NCBI RefSeq assembly: GCF_000247695.1 | Contig: NW_004624795.1 | Coordinates: forward strand, 11,179,621 to 11,243,620 | Length of the DNA: 64,000 nt | From: Heterocephalus glaber | Taxonomy: Eukaryota; Chordata; Mammalia; Rodentia; Bathyergidae | Direction: 5' to 3' | Part shown: positions 35,500 to 47,044 of the stretch, piece by piece | Numbering within the stretch: the first letter of the stretch is position 1 | Layout of the letters: every line of letters begins with the position of its first letter | Position numbers and translations under genes: made by a program | The notes under the pieces: generated by a model | The model's input: the letters and a program-made list of their open reading frames with translations, nothing else | The model's database searches: none | What the model was told of the DNA's origin: nothing

Positions 35500-35590
35500 C
35501 TTCTTAATTATCATTATTATCATTATATTGCTAACATTTATTGAACCCTTACATTATAGAAGACAATGTGCTCAGGATTTGGCATACATT
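35500..35590 (-). mobile_element. MIR/L2 end fragment
   Basis: ATTATCATTATTATCATTATA then GCTAACATTTATTGAACCCTTACATTATAG, the reverse of a MIR 3' end. Confidence 0.5.
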
Positions 35591-36669
35591 CCTTGGAGGA
35601 GAGTATTCCATGCTCCTGGGATCTTATTGAGGATGTTTAAACTGTAAGAAGGAACCAGGGTGGAATTGGATTGACTAATCACATGTTTCCCCTTCCTATC
35701 TTGAATTCCCTTCATAGATATAATATCCCTTCATGTCAGTTCCTGGGAGAAGACTTTGTCAGCAACTTCTCTGGTCCAGGTTTTCAGCATTTATTCCTTT
35801 ACTCTGTGTTTGGATACAGAAGCACAGTGCTATCCAACGTGCTCTGTGGAGTAAGATGAGGCCTGGTAGACGAGGCTAAGCCATCTCGCATTGTTGGGTC
35901 TAGTTTATGTTGGTACTACTGAAATTACCTCAGCAAGGTAGGGATTCCCTACGTAGGAACTGCATTTGTCCAGGGGCTAAGGCACAGCATAAGCTTGCTT
36001 CTTCTGCCTTGGGAGCAAGAGGAGGCAAGAGGGGAGTCCATAAAGCTCAGCCCCCAATCATCAGTGTTTTTAATTGGAAATAGGTTATTTAGAGCGAGGG
36101 TGTACCACAAGGGTCTAGTCAAGCATTAACATTCTGAATTTTTCATCACTCGGGCACACTATTACTTTTTGAAGTGAATACAGACTTCTCTACTGAGATC
36201 CCCTTGTCAAAATCTGTCAGTCCTGAGAAATCTCAGCCTGCAGAAGTGAGGAGCTTCAGACAAGGTAGATTTCCACCCTGTTCTCATGAGGCTGTGTATA
36301 AGGCAAAGCAGCAAGTGGCAGTGTCTTCTCCTTGTCAAGTGCTTTTGATCATTCTAGAGTTCTGTTTCCCATATTTGAAAAATAGACACCACAGAATTCT
36401 TACATGCTTGAAACCTGGAAATTCAGGCTGCCCTAAATATGTAAAGTACTACAATGTGTTTCCTCTGAGGAAGCAATTGATTACGCAGGCCAGTGAAGTG
36501 ATCCTGAGATCTGATGATACAATCACAGGTCCTTCGCAGAGTGAACACACACTGCTGCATAGTGGGGTGGATGTGACTTTATGTCTCTCAGAGGGTTCCT
36601 CCCCTATGATACACACTGAATTCACATACAGATCTTTCACTTTCAGCTCTCCTAGGGAGGCTAAGTATC
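35591..36669. other. unassigned, contains the longest non-repeat open frame
   Basis: A 168-codon plus-strand frame (36174-36680) starts MNTDFSTEIPLSK and has no signal peptide, domain or repeat. Its end overlaps a MIR. A frame this long is expected about once by chance in a window this size, so it is not called a gene. Confidence 0.5.
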
Positions 36670-36790
36670 ATTGTGCCTGATGTGTAGGTAAAGAAAGAGT
36701 CTAAGAGAGGATAAAGACTTTGCCAAAATCACACAGCCCACACAGTGGTGGAGCTCACATTTGAATCCTAGTCTACCTAAATTTATAAAA
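36670..36790 (-). mobile_element. MIR fragment, minus strand
   Basis: GACTTTGCCAAAATCACACAGCCCACACAGTGGTGGAGCTCACATTTGAATCC is the reverse MIR core (a piece lies at 36717-36769). Confidence 0.75.
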
Positions 36791-37107
36791 GTCTGTGTTT
36801 CTCTAAAAGCCTTTAACTATAAACACCAAATGCTATTACCTCTTTATTGATTTCCACAATGCTGAACATATCTGAGGGTTGTTGATGCCCATCTGGCTAT
36901 ACTCAGAGTCATTCTGGAAGCTACCAGTTCATAAATAATGTCTCTTCCACTTGGTTAGGGTCTTGGGGCCAATGGGAGACAGATGATCTACGGCTTGTGT
37001 GGTATCACTGTAAGCTAACCTGTTACTACATAGTCTTGAGTTGCCGTCCCCTAGAGTGTTCTGATGCGATCAGTTGTCAGTTTCAGGTCTGTTGTTTCTC
37101 TCACCAG
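36791..37107. other. unassigned flank of candidate exon
   Basis: No repeat recognised. This would be intron if the exon at 37108 is real. Confidence 0.4.
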
Positions 37108-37346
37108 AAGCCCAGCCGGTGGAAGATGACAGCCCCAAAGCCCTGCCTGTGTTAGGGGAGCAATCGAACGCAGATAATGACATAAACGAGTCGCTGTTCA
37201 TCTGGGGAATCTCAGACAAAGCAGCCCAGAGGAAAACCATCTCTGCCTATGAAGGCTTGTTTCACTTGCAACAGGAGAAGCAGCAGCCGCAACCGGAGCC
37301 GGTGCACAAGCTGGGGAGAGGTAGAGGGAGGCTGAGGCTGCCGCGT
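37108..37346 (+). CDS. candidate internal protein-coding exon, gene not identified
   Basis: The frame is open from 37065 to a stop at 37359-37361. It has no Met start, which fits an internal exon better than a small gene. A clean acceptor lies at 37106-37107 (TGTTTCTCTCACCAG after a pyrimidine tract), and GTGAGT follows 37346. Between them, 239 bp would enter in phase 1 and leave on a codon boundary. The 79 residues are hydrophilic. They begin EAQPVEDDSPKALPVLGEQS, contain an LFIWGISDKAAQRK patch, then a Gln/Pro/Glu-rich stretch, and end in an Arg/Gly-rich run. CpGs are denser here than around it. An alternative donor (GAG then GTAGAG) lies at about 37320. I recognise no family. No neighbouring exon was found, so an alternative exon or chance both remain possible. 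Confidence 0.3.
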
Positions 37347-38256
37347 GTGAGTAGCATTTGATGATTTTTCTGAAGCCTGGGGATGGGATGCTGGGGAGGG
37401 GGCTTGGTTGTGAGGTGGGCGTGCATGTGTAGGTTGGAGCTTTTCCTGTGGCTGGGGGCAGTGGCGGTGGCTTACACAATTAACAAGTGCATTTGGGATC
37501 TCTCCAAGGGAGAGAAGGGAGTATACCCACACGCACTTGCGTTTTCTCTGCTTGCTGGTCGTAAAACATGCAAACACCAGGTGGGGAATATTTTCTGTTT
37601 GTTTTCTCTGTTTCTTCTTCATCCTTGAGAGTGGGCTGCAGGGCAGAGAGACATCTCAGCCGAAAAGTGGGTTTGCAAGCAAGCTGAGGGACTCCCCGGA
37701 GGGATTCCTTCCCAAGTTTCTTTTGCAGATGTGTGGATCTTTATTGCTTTGCCACCCAACTGCTTCTCCCTGAGGGGTACTTGCATCCCTATGGCTGCCA
37801 AAGGGTGAGGTGACACTTGCCTCTCTGGCTGTCAGCTCCAGCTGTCTGTAGTAAGCAGCACCAAATCTGACAGGATTTAACCTCTCGGTTGTCACTGTTG
37901 AAAGAGTTCAACGAGCCCAGGCAGTGGGAAGCGTGGGCTGCACTGATCCATCCTCTCAGCCCAGGGTAAACACACAGGCTTTGAACTTCAGGAAAGTTTG
38001 TGTTTGCTTTGTATTGTTTTAAGTCAAGCCCAGGGGCTTGCTATCTGTGGACAGTGGGTAGACTGACCTTGAAAAAGAACAAAAAGAGGATGGTTTTGCT
38101 TTAAAGCACTTGTGTAGCCAGCAACAGCTTTTCTTAGCTTAATAAGCTGGTGCGTACGGTTTGGTGTTGATTGTTACCGGTGCTAAATAATGTGCTGGAT
38201 AGAAATGTGGCTGGCTATAAACTGTAAATTTGTTTGCATTCTGGTCATAGGAAGAC

Positions 38257-38303
<47 letters not shown>

Positions 38304-39224
38304 TTCTCTCATTAGAGATCGCAGTGTTGCCAAGTATGCCATTCCTGGGGATCTGCAGTAGAAGCAAACTAGCTCAACTTCTCCAGGAGGAGGGAACAGT
38401 GGGGAGAAAGGTGGGCACAAGAGGCAGGCACTCTGCTTGTCCTAAGAATCGACTTTGAGCACCTGTGCATGCAGAGGGTGGAAGAGGCTCAGGCACTTTG
38501 CCTTAGGACTTGACTGGGAGAGTTGCCAGCTGGATGGTTGGGTAGATGCTACACGGTGTCATCCTGGAGGATCAGGGCCCTGGCTCCCAAGCTGGTAAGG
38601 GACATGTAATTAAATACAAACCAGGGCAGAGGAGCTGGGGAGAGGAACGAGTCACCTGCCTTGTATAAGGGATCCTTCCAGGGAGGCAATTCTCTCCAAT
38701 CTTTCTCATGCCGGGACACGCCAGGGTACACAGGTAAGGCTGCTTTCACCTGGAATGAAATGACAAGAGGGCTCACGTGGCTGTTCCGTGGAAAGGGTTC
38801 AGCACTTGGGGCCATCACTGCTTCTTAACCCATCTGTGGGACAGGACTGGGCCTTTGCAGACAAGTGAAGATCTAACCTAAGCAACCTTGGAAAGGCCAA
38901 AAACATGAGGATGAGAAGAATAATGTGATGCCCGTGCTTTGTTCTTATTTATTTGTGCCACTACTAGTGAGGAGGCACTGGAGAAACATTACCCAGTTTC
39001 TTTTTACAGATCCTCTAATTAACCCTCTTAGCATCTCTGAGCTGTCTTTGTGCTCTCTCCTAGCTTTGTCCATGTGCACTTTTGTGGGACAACCCTAACC
39101 ATGATCTGCTCCTCTGTCTACCTTTTCCCTAGTTTCATTATTCCATGCTACCTTCCCGTATTCCAGTACAACTTTCGGATAGATCATTAATTGTGGCTGG
39201 ATTAAATAGGTCAATACCCTAAGG
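37347..39224. other. unassigned, GC-richer at its start, contains a CA microsatellite
   Basis: 37360-37500 is G-rich, and G/C content then falls. No second exon or promoter could be supported. Confidence 0.4.
38258..38301 (+). repeat. (CA)n microsatellite
   Basis: A nearly pure CA run of about 21 units. Confidence 0.95.
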
Positions 39225-39345
39225 GGGTCTGCCATAATCTATCTAGCAAGTGTTGGATATTTAAATTGCTTCCAGTTTGTCCATAATTATGATGCTGCTG
39301 TGAATGATTCTGTGCCTTGTGCATTTTTACTCCTCTTTAAAAATT
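39225..39345 (-). mobile_element. L1 3' UTR fragment, minus strand
   Basis: TTGGATATTTAAATTGCTTCCAG, AATTATGATGCTGCTGTGAATGATTCTGTG: antisense L1 3' UTR. Confidence 0.6.
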
Positions 39346-39355
39346 GGGAGAAACA

Positions 39356-39456
39356 GGGGCTGGAGATTTAGGTCAGTGGTGCCCCCGCCTGCCTCGAAAG
39401 TGCAAGGTCCTGAGTTTAATCCCTGGTGCCCCCAAAAAAAACAAAAAAAAAAAAAC
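39356..39456 (+). mobile_element. ID-type SINE
   Basis: GGGGCTGGAGATTTAGGTCAGTGG (diverged A box), GTCCTGAGTTTAATCCC (B box), then CCAAAAAAAAC and an A-tail. A short duplicated flank (GGAGAAA) lies on both sides. Confidence 0.9.
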
Positions 39457-40894
39457 AGGAGAAATAAAATCACAACATTGATATTCCTGAAGTGAAAAAG
39501 ATTATTATTTTGGCTTTTCATGCCTCCAACCAATCTACTCTGTGAAATGTATTTGCACCATCTAAATCATCCAGATACAGTCTAGACATCAATTTCTCTA
39601 GAGCCTTTTACACATTAGATTCTTTTTTTTAATCTTCCTAAATTGGAAGTCAGGCAAAGGTGCTGGTTATTTTTGTGAAGTTAGCGTTTGAGCCCTAACA
39701 AGCCAGGCTGAGTTATCCTTCATAAGACAGAAAAGCAGCCTCTCACCATGAGGGTGAGAAAGCCCCTCAGCAGCTTCCTTCCCGCTCTGTCTGGGGTACA
39801 GGAGCAAAGGGTGGATGGAGACCCTGCACTCTGTGCCTGACTCCTGAGACAGACAGCAGGGTCACAGGTCGGGAAGCCCCCGGAATGACCTCTGCGCTCT
39901 GGAGCTCAATCCTGGCAGCCTATTTGGGCCCTTCTGACTTCCTCTTTAACCCTGAAGAACCAGGATAGGGGTTATCTCACTTCTTCGGCAGGATTTGAGA
40001 CCAATGTCCAGCAGAATAGGACCATCGTCCTTAGGAAAGTGAGGACTAGCTAAGCTAATAAAGGAAAGATGTAGAAATAAACAGAAAAGAGGACCATATT
40101 TTATTGTCTGTACTTGTACCCTGTATACTTCTTCCAAGGGCATGTTTTTCAGTGCTGGGGCCATAGAGAGGCCCTGACACCTGTCAAAGGAGAGCCATGA
40201 GATACTTCTTTTTCAGTTCCTAACTTCTGTAAGGACAATGTAGCAAACATTTATTTTTTCTTTTCTTTCTTCCTCCCTTGTAGCTCATCAGTGTGGAGAT
40301 GAATCTGAACTTTCCTGACCTCCCATGTAGCTCACTATAAACTGCTTCAGGTCTAATCTCTTTTGTTCATTCAATAATTATTTGTGCAAAGGTCAAGGGT
40401 CCCCGGGGTGGGGGGGCACGCTCCAGCTCAGCCGGTGCTCATCCACCCTGACCTGAGCTAGTGGGATATAGCAGTGTCCTGGGAACAAGATTTTCTTACC
40501 ATAGATAAGCGGATCAATGGGGTGGTTTTTTTTTTTTGGAAGCTTTATTGACTTTTTCAGTCTGCAAGAGCTTATTAGGAGCAGCACTGTTTCACCAAAG
40601 GGGGGCCCTAGAAGTAGACATAGATCTGAGTGTGAGGTCTAGCTGCCCTTTCAGAGGACTGACAGACCAGGAGAAATAGTGGCCTTGCCACCTGCCAGGA
40701 GGAAGGTGGGATTTTATGTTGTTGCCCAAGTATTTAAGCAAGGCAGGCACTGGGAAAGACTTCCCATATGCCAACATTCCTCAGTCTTTACTGTCTTACT
40801 GGCATAAGGTCTAGCTCTCTGGCAATCCCATGCCCAAGTGTGGTTTCTTCTCCCTTGCCATTGCATTCCTATCTTTCATCCAGTAATAACTCCT
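39457..40894. other. unassigned
   Basis: No recognised feature. Confidence 0.4.
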
Positions 40895-41060
40895 CCCACT
40901 TGCCTAGGGTTTGGTGTGTGCTGGGCCATGTTTTATCTACATTATTTCATTTAATCATCACAACAACCCCATGTGGTTTTGAATGATTACTCTTCTCCTT
41001 TTATGGATTCTTAAATTGAGAAATGAGTCAGTTATGCCAGAGAAGAGATGAGGGTCTTGT
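40895..41060 (-). mobile_element. MIR SINE, minus strand
   Basis: ATTATTTCATTTAATCATCACAACAACCCCATG, then CTCCTTTTATGGATTCTTAAATTGAGAAA: the reverse MIR 3' half. Confidence 0.75.
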
Positions 41061-41269
41061 TTTAGGGTCAGGAAATAAGAAGGAGGCACTGAGAAAGATA
41101 GGAACACCATTTAAGTCCAAGCAATCTAGCTTGCGCTAGAGTCTGTGTTTGACCACAGACACATTTAATATGTGCTGGGAGAATCAAAGTCTGAAAGGAT
41201 GATGAGACACTAGTGTGCAGCTGAAGCATACTCCAAATAGCAGGGATAACAATGATGGTGATATTTATC

Positions 41270-41470
41270 CCAACAGTGGCTAACAACAGTCTTCACTATG
41301 TGGCAGACACTTTGTCCAGAATCTCTGAGTGAGAACGTTGCTCTCACCCTCGAGGGCTTAATGAGACAGCCATTGTCCTTGTCTTTGTTTCACTAGAGAA
41401 GTAACTCAGGCTCTGCCATGTTCCGCAGCAGCTTGTCCCAGGTGACAGAGCTAGAGAGTGTATAGATGTC
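41270..41470 (-). mobile_element. MIR-like fragment, minus strand
   Basis: CTATGTGGCAGACACTTTGTCC, AATGAGACAGCCATTGTCC and CCAGGTGACAGAGCTAGAG follow a diverged reverse MIR. Confidence 0.5.
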
Positions 41471-41764
41471 TGTTGTATCTGACTGTACCTCACTGATGTA
41501 CCAACAGGTTCGCATTGTACCAAGACCTGCAATAGTAACAACAAAGGATTTGCCTGGGACCATCTAGCTCAGCTCAGTGGCTCTTCTGATCTCTTTTGCT
41601 TGGGGATTCGTGAGTAATTTTTAGATTACCCTCCCTTGGTGGTGCACAAACATCTTCGGTCTCAGCCCATTCCTGTTACTCCCTCAGAGGAAAGGAAAAA
41701 GACAGCATAAGGCAAGTCACTGGTGTACTTGTAAGGAAAAGGAGTCACAGTTGAGCGTTTGCCT

Positions 41765-42140
41765 TTGCCCAGTGCTCTGGACTGTGCTTTCCAATACGGA
41801 AACCAGCAAACTCATTGGAGTTTGAGCACTTGAATTGTGGCCAGCCCAAACTGAGGTGTTGGCTAAGTGTGAAGTGTGCACCAGACCTCAAACCTCAGTA
41901 AGACGGAACGAATATCTGAGTAGGTTTGTGTTGATTACATGCTGAAACAATGTTTTCTATATAGCAAGTTAAATAAAATATATTATTAAAATAAATCTCA
42001 CCTGTTTCTTTTTCTTTTCCTTTTTCTTTTTGGTACCAGGGATGGAACTCAGGACCTCACAATCGCTAGGGCAGGTGCTGTGCTGCTGAGCTAAATCCCC
42101 GCCCCTCACCTGTTTCTTTTTAATTTTTTTAAAAACGGGT
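41765..42140 (+). mobile_element. hAT-type DNA transposon remnant, split by an ID SINE
   Basis: GTGCTTTCCAATACGGAAACCAGCAAACTC, TTTGAGCACTTGAATTGTGGCC, GATTACATGCTGAAACAATG: the common mammalian hAT element that names 'tissue-like' text 'gagcacttgaaatgtggc'. It is interrupted at 42014-42104. Confidence 0.6.
42014..42104 (-). mobile_element. ID-type SINE with exact 17-bp target duplication
   Basis: TTTGGTACCAGGGATGGAACTC to GAGCTAAATCCCCGCCC in reverse orientation. CTCACCTGTTTCTTTTT is repeated exactly at 41997-42013 and 42105-42121. Confidence 0.95.
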
Positions 42141-42600
42141 AAAATATAACATAGAATATATCATCTTAACTATTTTTAAGCATCCAGTTCAGTAGTGTTA
42201 AGTACATTTACATTGCTGGGCCAACAATCTCCAGAGCTTCATCTTGCAAAGCTGAAATTGTTCTCACTATACAACAACTTCTCTTCTCCCCCACCCCCAG
42301 CCCCTGGAAAATACCATTCACAGTTCTTTCCTGGTTATATATGAGTGGACTCATCTAGGTTTCTTTGTAACTGGCTTATTTCACCTAGCATCATGTCATC
42401 AAGATGCATCCATATTGTAGCATGTATCTAGATTTCCTTCCTTTTGCAAGTACAATATTATTCCATCATATATACAGACCACATTTTGTTTGTTAATTTA
42501 TCCATTCATAGACATCTGAGATGCTTCCACCTCCTTTTTATCTGTTTACAATGTGGCTACTACAATATTTAAAATTGTACATATGCCTTGAATTTGTGCT
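42122..42600 (-). mobile_element. old L1 3' UTR, minus strand
   Basis: ATCCAGTTCAGTAGTGTTAAGTAC, ACTGGCTTATTTCACCTAGCATCATG, AAGATGCATCCATATTGTAGCATG: typical antisense L1M 3' UTR. Confidence 0.8.
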
Positions 42601-43129
42601 TCCTGCTGTATCTTTACTGGACAGTGTTGTTCTGAACTTCTCTTCCTTCTCCACAGCTCCACGTATGACACTTCACCTGTCCTCATCGGATGTCACTTTG
42701 GCTTTTCTTTTCCCCTTCCCTAAGACCTGACCTGGGAATCTTAGCTCTGATCAAGCTCGCCCTTTATAGGAACCTATGAAAGACTCATAGTTAGCAAAGT
42801 TTTCTGTAATTGAATGAAACTGTAACATTTCACAAGATGAATAGTCTCTTTTTGCATAGTACGTAAAGAGAAGGCCCAATACATTGGGGCTGAGAAGGAA
42901 AAGCTTTTGAAGTGATTTAATTTTTAATTTTTATTTAAAGTCAGCACTTTTACTCAGCTCACTTGTTGCAAGTGAATTTTATTAAGCACCAAGCAGGAAA
43001 GAGTGTAAAACCGGTAAGACATAAATGCAAACCAGAGATCTATACTAGCTTCTCATTTCTGAAACACATTTTTTCCTAAAAAGACCTGGGGATTTAATGA
43101 TTTAAGGCACTGACATTTCTGAAATTTCT
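42601..43129. other. unassigned
   Basis: Nothing recognised. Confidence 0.4.
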
Positions 43130-44080
43130 CACCACTTACAAGATAAAACCCCAAAGCCTTAGTGGCATCCAAGGCCTTTCAGCTCTCCATTTTTCCTCCT
43201 CACCACTCCCTGCAGATCTCCCTTTATGAAGATTAGAGTTTCTTATTAGTCTCCGAATATACAGTGTGCTCCCGTGACCTCCAGTCTCAACCATGCTTTT
43301 ACCTCACCCCTGGCAACCTCACCCCACCTGCACGGACCTGGTGAAACCTTACTTGCTCCTCTGAAGCAACCTGGATCCCAGGATCCACTGGGGACCTGCA
43401 GGACACAGACCTCACACTCCAGCGAGCTGGTGTACAAAGCTGAATGATGAGACTGTTTAAAGGCAAGGTCAGGATTCAGGGAAACCAATCCTGGGCTGGG
43501 TTGACAAAGCAGCCCAGGTTGCTGCCGGTAGCAGAATGGAGGAAGCCATTGCTCAGACACGGTCAGACCAGTGAGAGAGACCTCAGAAGTAGTGGCCCTT
43601 CTAGAGCAGTGCAGCCTCTGGCAACCTGCAGTGTGACAGGGAGGGGCACTCTGTCCTCTGCCCACTCGTCCCTACCCTGGTCTCCCATTGAACTGAAGCC
43701 ATGTGGAAGCTGGAAGACTTGAGTGCCCAGGGACATCACTCGTAAATGTTTCCGCCGTGAGCACAGAGCACAGAGCAGGTGCCAAAGGTGGAGAGGGGGA
43801 TCCAGAGCAGCAAACAGAGACAATCCATCACTGATACTATCCCATCTCCAGAAATCTCCCTTCCCAGGGCTCCACAGCAGTACCTTTTTACTGCAAGATA
43901 ATCCTCATCATGTGGTATTTCTATTGTTCAATGAAATGTTTCTTTCCCGGCTGCACATTGAGATCTCTGAATATCAAACCCCTTCCTCTCATTCATACAT
44001 CTATTTCTAACACTTAGCAAAATATCTGGTAGAAAGTAGGTATTAAAAATATGAAGTGAACAAGTGTCTTCCTCTAGCAC
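43130..44080 (+). mobile_element. L2 LINE pieces, 3' end
   Basis: 43145-43220 resembles the L2 3' region (AAAACCCCAAAGCCTTAGTGGC, CCTCACCACTCCCTGCAG). 44005-44055 is an L2 3' end (AACACTTAGCAAAATATCTGG, AGTAGGTATTAAAAATATG). The GC-rich middle, 43240-43880, is not clearly L2. Open frames there on both strands have no domains. Confidence 0.45.
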
Positions 44081-44719
44081 ATATTTCTTTCTAAAATTCC
44101 CTGTGGAATCTAGGCGATCTATGGTGACCTGTGGCAATTTCATAATAAATTGAATGTACAGAGATAATCTCCCCTATCTTTGAATTCCAGTGAGGGAGCT
44201 AAAATGATTCAAATAAATGATTCTTAGCATCTTGTTGTGCTGTAATTGGTGGCACATTAAGTCATAAGAAGTTGAGGAAGTTAAACTTAGTGGCAGGAAT
44301 TGGCAATAAGTTAGACCAACCATGAAAATCAGTATTTGCAAAGGTGCTCAGGAGAAATTAAGCAGCTGTTTGAATGATGTTATATACATACACACCACAT
44401 TGTGAGTCTTTTCTTCATGCCCTCCTTAATTGACATTTTTTATAAATCTACAGGGTTGAGACAGACTAGAGGATTTAAGCCTTTGCATCTAAAGTGACTG
44501 GCATGGAGACACGTGGAAAATGCTAGTGATGGTGAAGGCAAGCAAAGGCTGAAAGGGGACCAGGAGGCTTGGCTTAACAGAGGTACCATAGTTCCAGGGT
44601 CACATTTTCCTGTGCCGAGTGGACTGGCCTCCGAACTGAGTCAGCATCTCTGAAGTATGGCCGTATATCTCGAGTCCGCTCACTTGACAGGCTCCATTTC
44701 TGAGATGGAGTTTAAAACT
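44081..44719. other. unassigned
   Basis: Nothing recognised. Confidence 0.4.
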
Positions 44720-45145
44720 TAACCTTCATTTCCTAGGGCTGCCAGAAGAAATCACCACAAATTAGGGAGAGTAAGATACAGAAATATCTTTTCTCAGGAA
44801 GGTATCTGAGGAACTGAAGAGAAGACTTCAGAGGTTGCTTCCCGCCCCTTGCTCAAGGCTGGTTCTGGGTGTGTCCTAGCCTGGGGCTGCCTCCATCACT
44901 GTACAGATTCTCCCCGGTGTCTCCTCTGTGTCTGTGTGACTCGAATGCCCCTCTGCTTTCTCTTATGAGGGACACTAAACAGTGGACCTTCGGTCAGTTG
45001 ATCCTAAAGCTTGAATGATCTCCCCCTGAAGTCCTAAATGATAGATGAATGTAAAGACAGTTTCCAAAGAAGGTCATATTCACAGGTATGCGGGGTTGAG
45101 AAAGGATCATAGCTATTTGGAACGACTACACAGCCCACCATGGAG
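44720..45145 (-). mobile_element. MLT1/MST-type MaLR LTR, minus strand
   Basis: CATTTCCTAGGGCTGCCAGAAGAAATCACCACAAA at the start, CAGAAATATCTTTTCTCAGG, and a GTGTCTCCTCTGTGTCTGTG block follow the reverse LTR order. Confidence 0.65.
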
Positions 45146-46419
45146 ACCCTATTAATTTTGTTAGTCTATCTCCTCTCCAAAGCCAAACCTGCCCCTTGAA
45201 TCCACATCTTCCCACCTTATCTAATAACTTGCTCCATTAATGACAGTATTTCCATTTTCTCTTCTGTTCGTTTAACGTTTTCAATTTGATCTTTCCCTTT
45301 GGCTTACCAAGATCCTCTAAGCTTAGATTCATTTATATTCAAAGTAATATCCTTCCTAATATCACCACACTTCTCAAAAGCTCCCCCACTTTCACTCCAA
45401 GGAAGGACTTTCTTCTCTAATTCTTACCCACTTGGAGGCTAACTTGTGCTATCAGTCCAAATACTGCCTTTTTTCAACATAACTAAGAAAGGTCAAGTTG
45501 CTCAACTCACTAAACGTAGGTCCCCTCTGATCCTCTGACTCTGTCTTCAAAGTCTATTTCTCCTGTCCTTGTTTTCCTGCTCAAAGTGTCTCTCTTACCT
45601 TGCGTATTAAGTTAGAGGCTACAGAGAGCCATTAGCTAAAAGGAAAATCTCCTTCAACCACATTCTGCTCTGCTGCTTGAGGAGTGTCCAAACTTAACAT
45701 TTGTTATAATGTATTGCTTCCCATCCATGTCACATAAGCCAACTTTTCTTTAAAAATCACCTAAAGCAAAAGTTAACGATTCCAATCACCTGTAAAGTCA
45801 TTAAAAAGTGGCTTCCTATTTTAAATAGGATACTTATTACAACAAAATGAGATTCCCATTCCTCAGTGTAACTGCACCCCTGTTCCATACACTTGAGGCA
45901 TGCTGGTCTTAGCTTGTCTTCACCCAGCCTTGGGGAAGAACGCAAGGCAAGCCCTTATCCCCACACTCTGCTTTCATGAGAAATGAATTTACACTGACCA
46001 GTGGCTCTCCGCACCTTCTTTCTACGGCAGGGTCTCACAGTTTCTCCAGAACGAGGAGCGGCCCTGTACAGGCACGCTGTCCCTTTCCTGTTTGGTCTGT
46101 GTGACTGTCAGCTGTGCTGCCTTCCCACTGCTAGTGACAGGAGGGGATAGGTGGATTCCACTGTTGCTCAGACTCCAGACAGCAGCAGTATCTCTGGTTG
46201 GATGCTGCTCCCTTACCATTTTTATTTTAGTCATTTCCTTAGACAAGTATCCAGTTCACAAAGATTTTCAGGGCCATTTTCAAGTATAAAATTTTAACTC
46301 TTTCTGTATACATAGTTACATTTCCTCTGATTGATTCCTAATCCTTCTCAATTGTTTTTGTCTGCATCTTTCTTTTTATTTTTTTAATTAGCCTTTTTAA
46401 CAAACTGGCTTTTGGTTTT
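45146..46419. other. mostly unassigned, 45160-45640 possibly LINE-derived
   Basis: 45160-45640 has the C/T-rich, short-phrase look of an old LINE, but I could not place it. The rest has no recognised feature. Confidence 0.35.
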
Positions 46420-46760
46420 ACCGATAAATTTTATTGAACTGTCTATTTCATTTCTTTAGTGATTAAAAAAATTTATTGACATAGTATACTACAAAAAGAT
46501 GTTCACAGTGCATTTCAATGGATTTTCACAAAATTACCCCATCTATGGCAGCAAAATAGTCCTGCCCCTCCCAGAAGAGCACACCAGGAGCTCATCTGAT
46601 TACCTGAATGGAACATTACCCTTCCCTTTATAGTTTAGATTTATTTGTTTCTATTTATATACAATATTCTTACATGAAATGTACGTAATACTTTGTGTCT
46701 GGTTTTACCTGCGCTTACATCAGGTTGTTCATCTGTAATCTGCTCTGAGTGTTATCAGAA
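46420..46760 (-). mobile_element. old L1 3' UTR fragment, minus strand
   Basis: Antisense L1 3' UTR wording around 46480-46720 (TTCACAGTGCATTTCAATGG, GTGTCTGGTTTTACCTG). Confidence 0.45.
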
Positions 46761-47044
46761 TTGGAGGCAATGAATCTAAGTCAGAAGGCGCTAGGTCTGG
46801 CCTGTAGCAGATGTGTACAAGTGGCAGTGTTACGATGAAAAGATAGCATTTTCTGTAGCTGGGTGAGGTGAGGACCGAGAAGTGGGGAGAGAGGGTGTTG
46901 AAGAAGCACGCAGTGAACAGACACCAGCAATTGGTCTTGACAAATTCCCCAATGTGTCCTGGCCGGGAGAAGAACCAGAAGATCCATGTTAGGCAGCAGG
47001 ATTTGGGAGTTTGCTTTCTAACTGCCTGCTGAGATGAGAAGGTT

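Noticed and set aside
36174..36680. 168-codon open frame starting MNTDFSTEIPLSK
   Set aside because: No domain, signal peptide or coding bias. The end runs into a MIR, and a frame of this length is expected about once by chance in this much sequence on six frames.
37212..37895. Several minus-strand open frames overlapping the candidate exon
   Set aside because: Shadows of the GC-richer plus-strand segment. Low-complexity Pro/Ser/Ala text with no Kozak or splice support.
43240..43880. GC-rich segment with open frames on both strands, possible exon or CpG island
   Set aside because: CpG is not enriched enough, the frames have no domains, and L2-like sequence flanks both sides.
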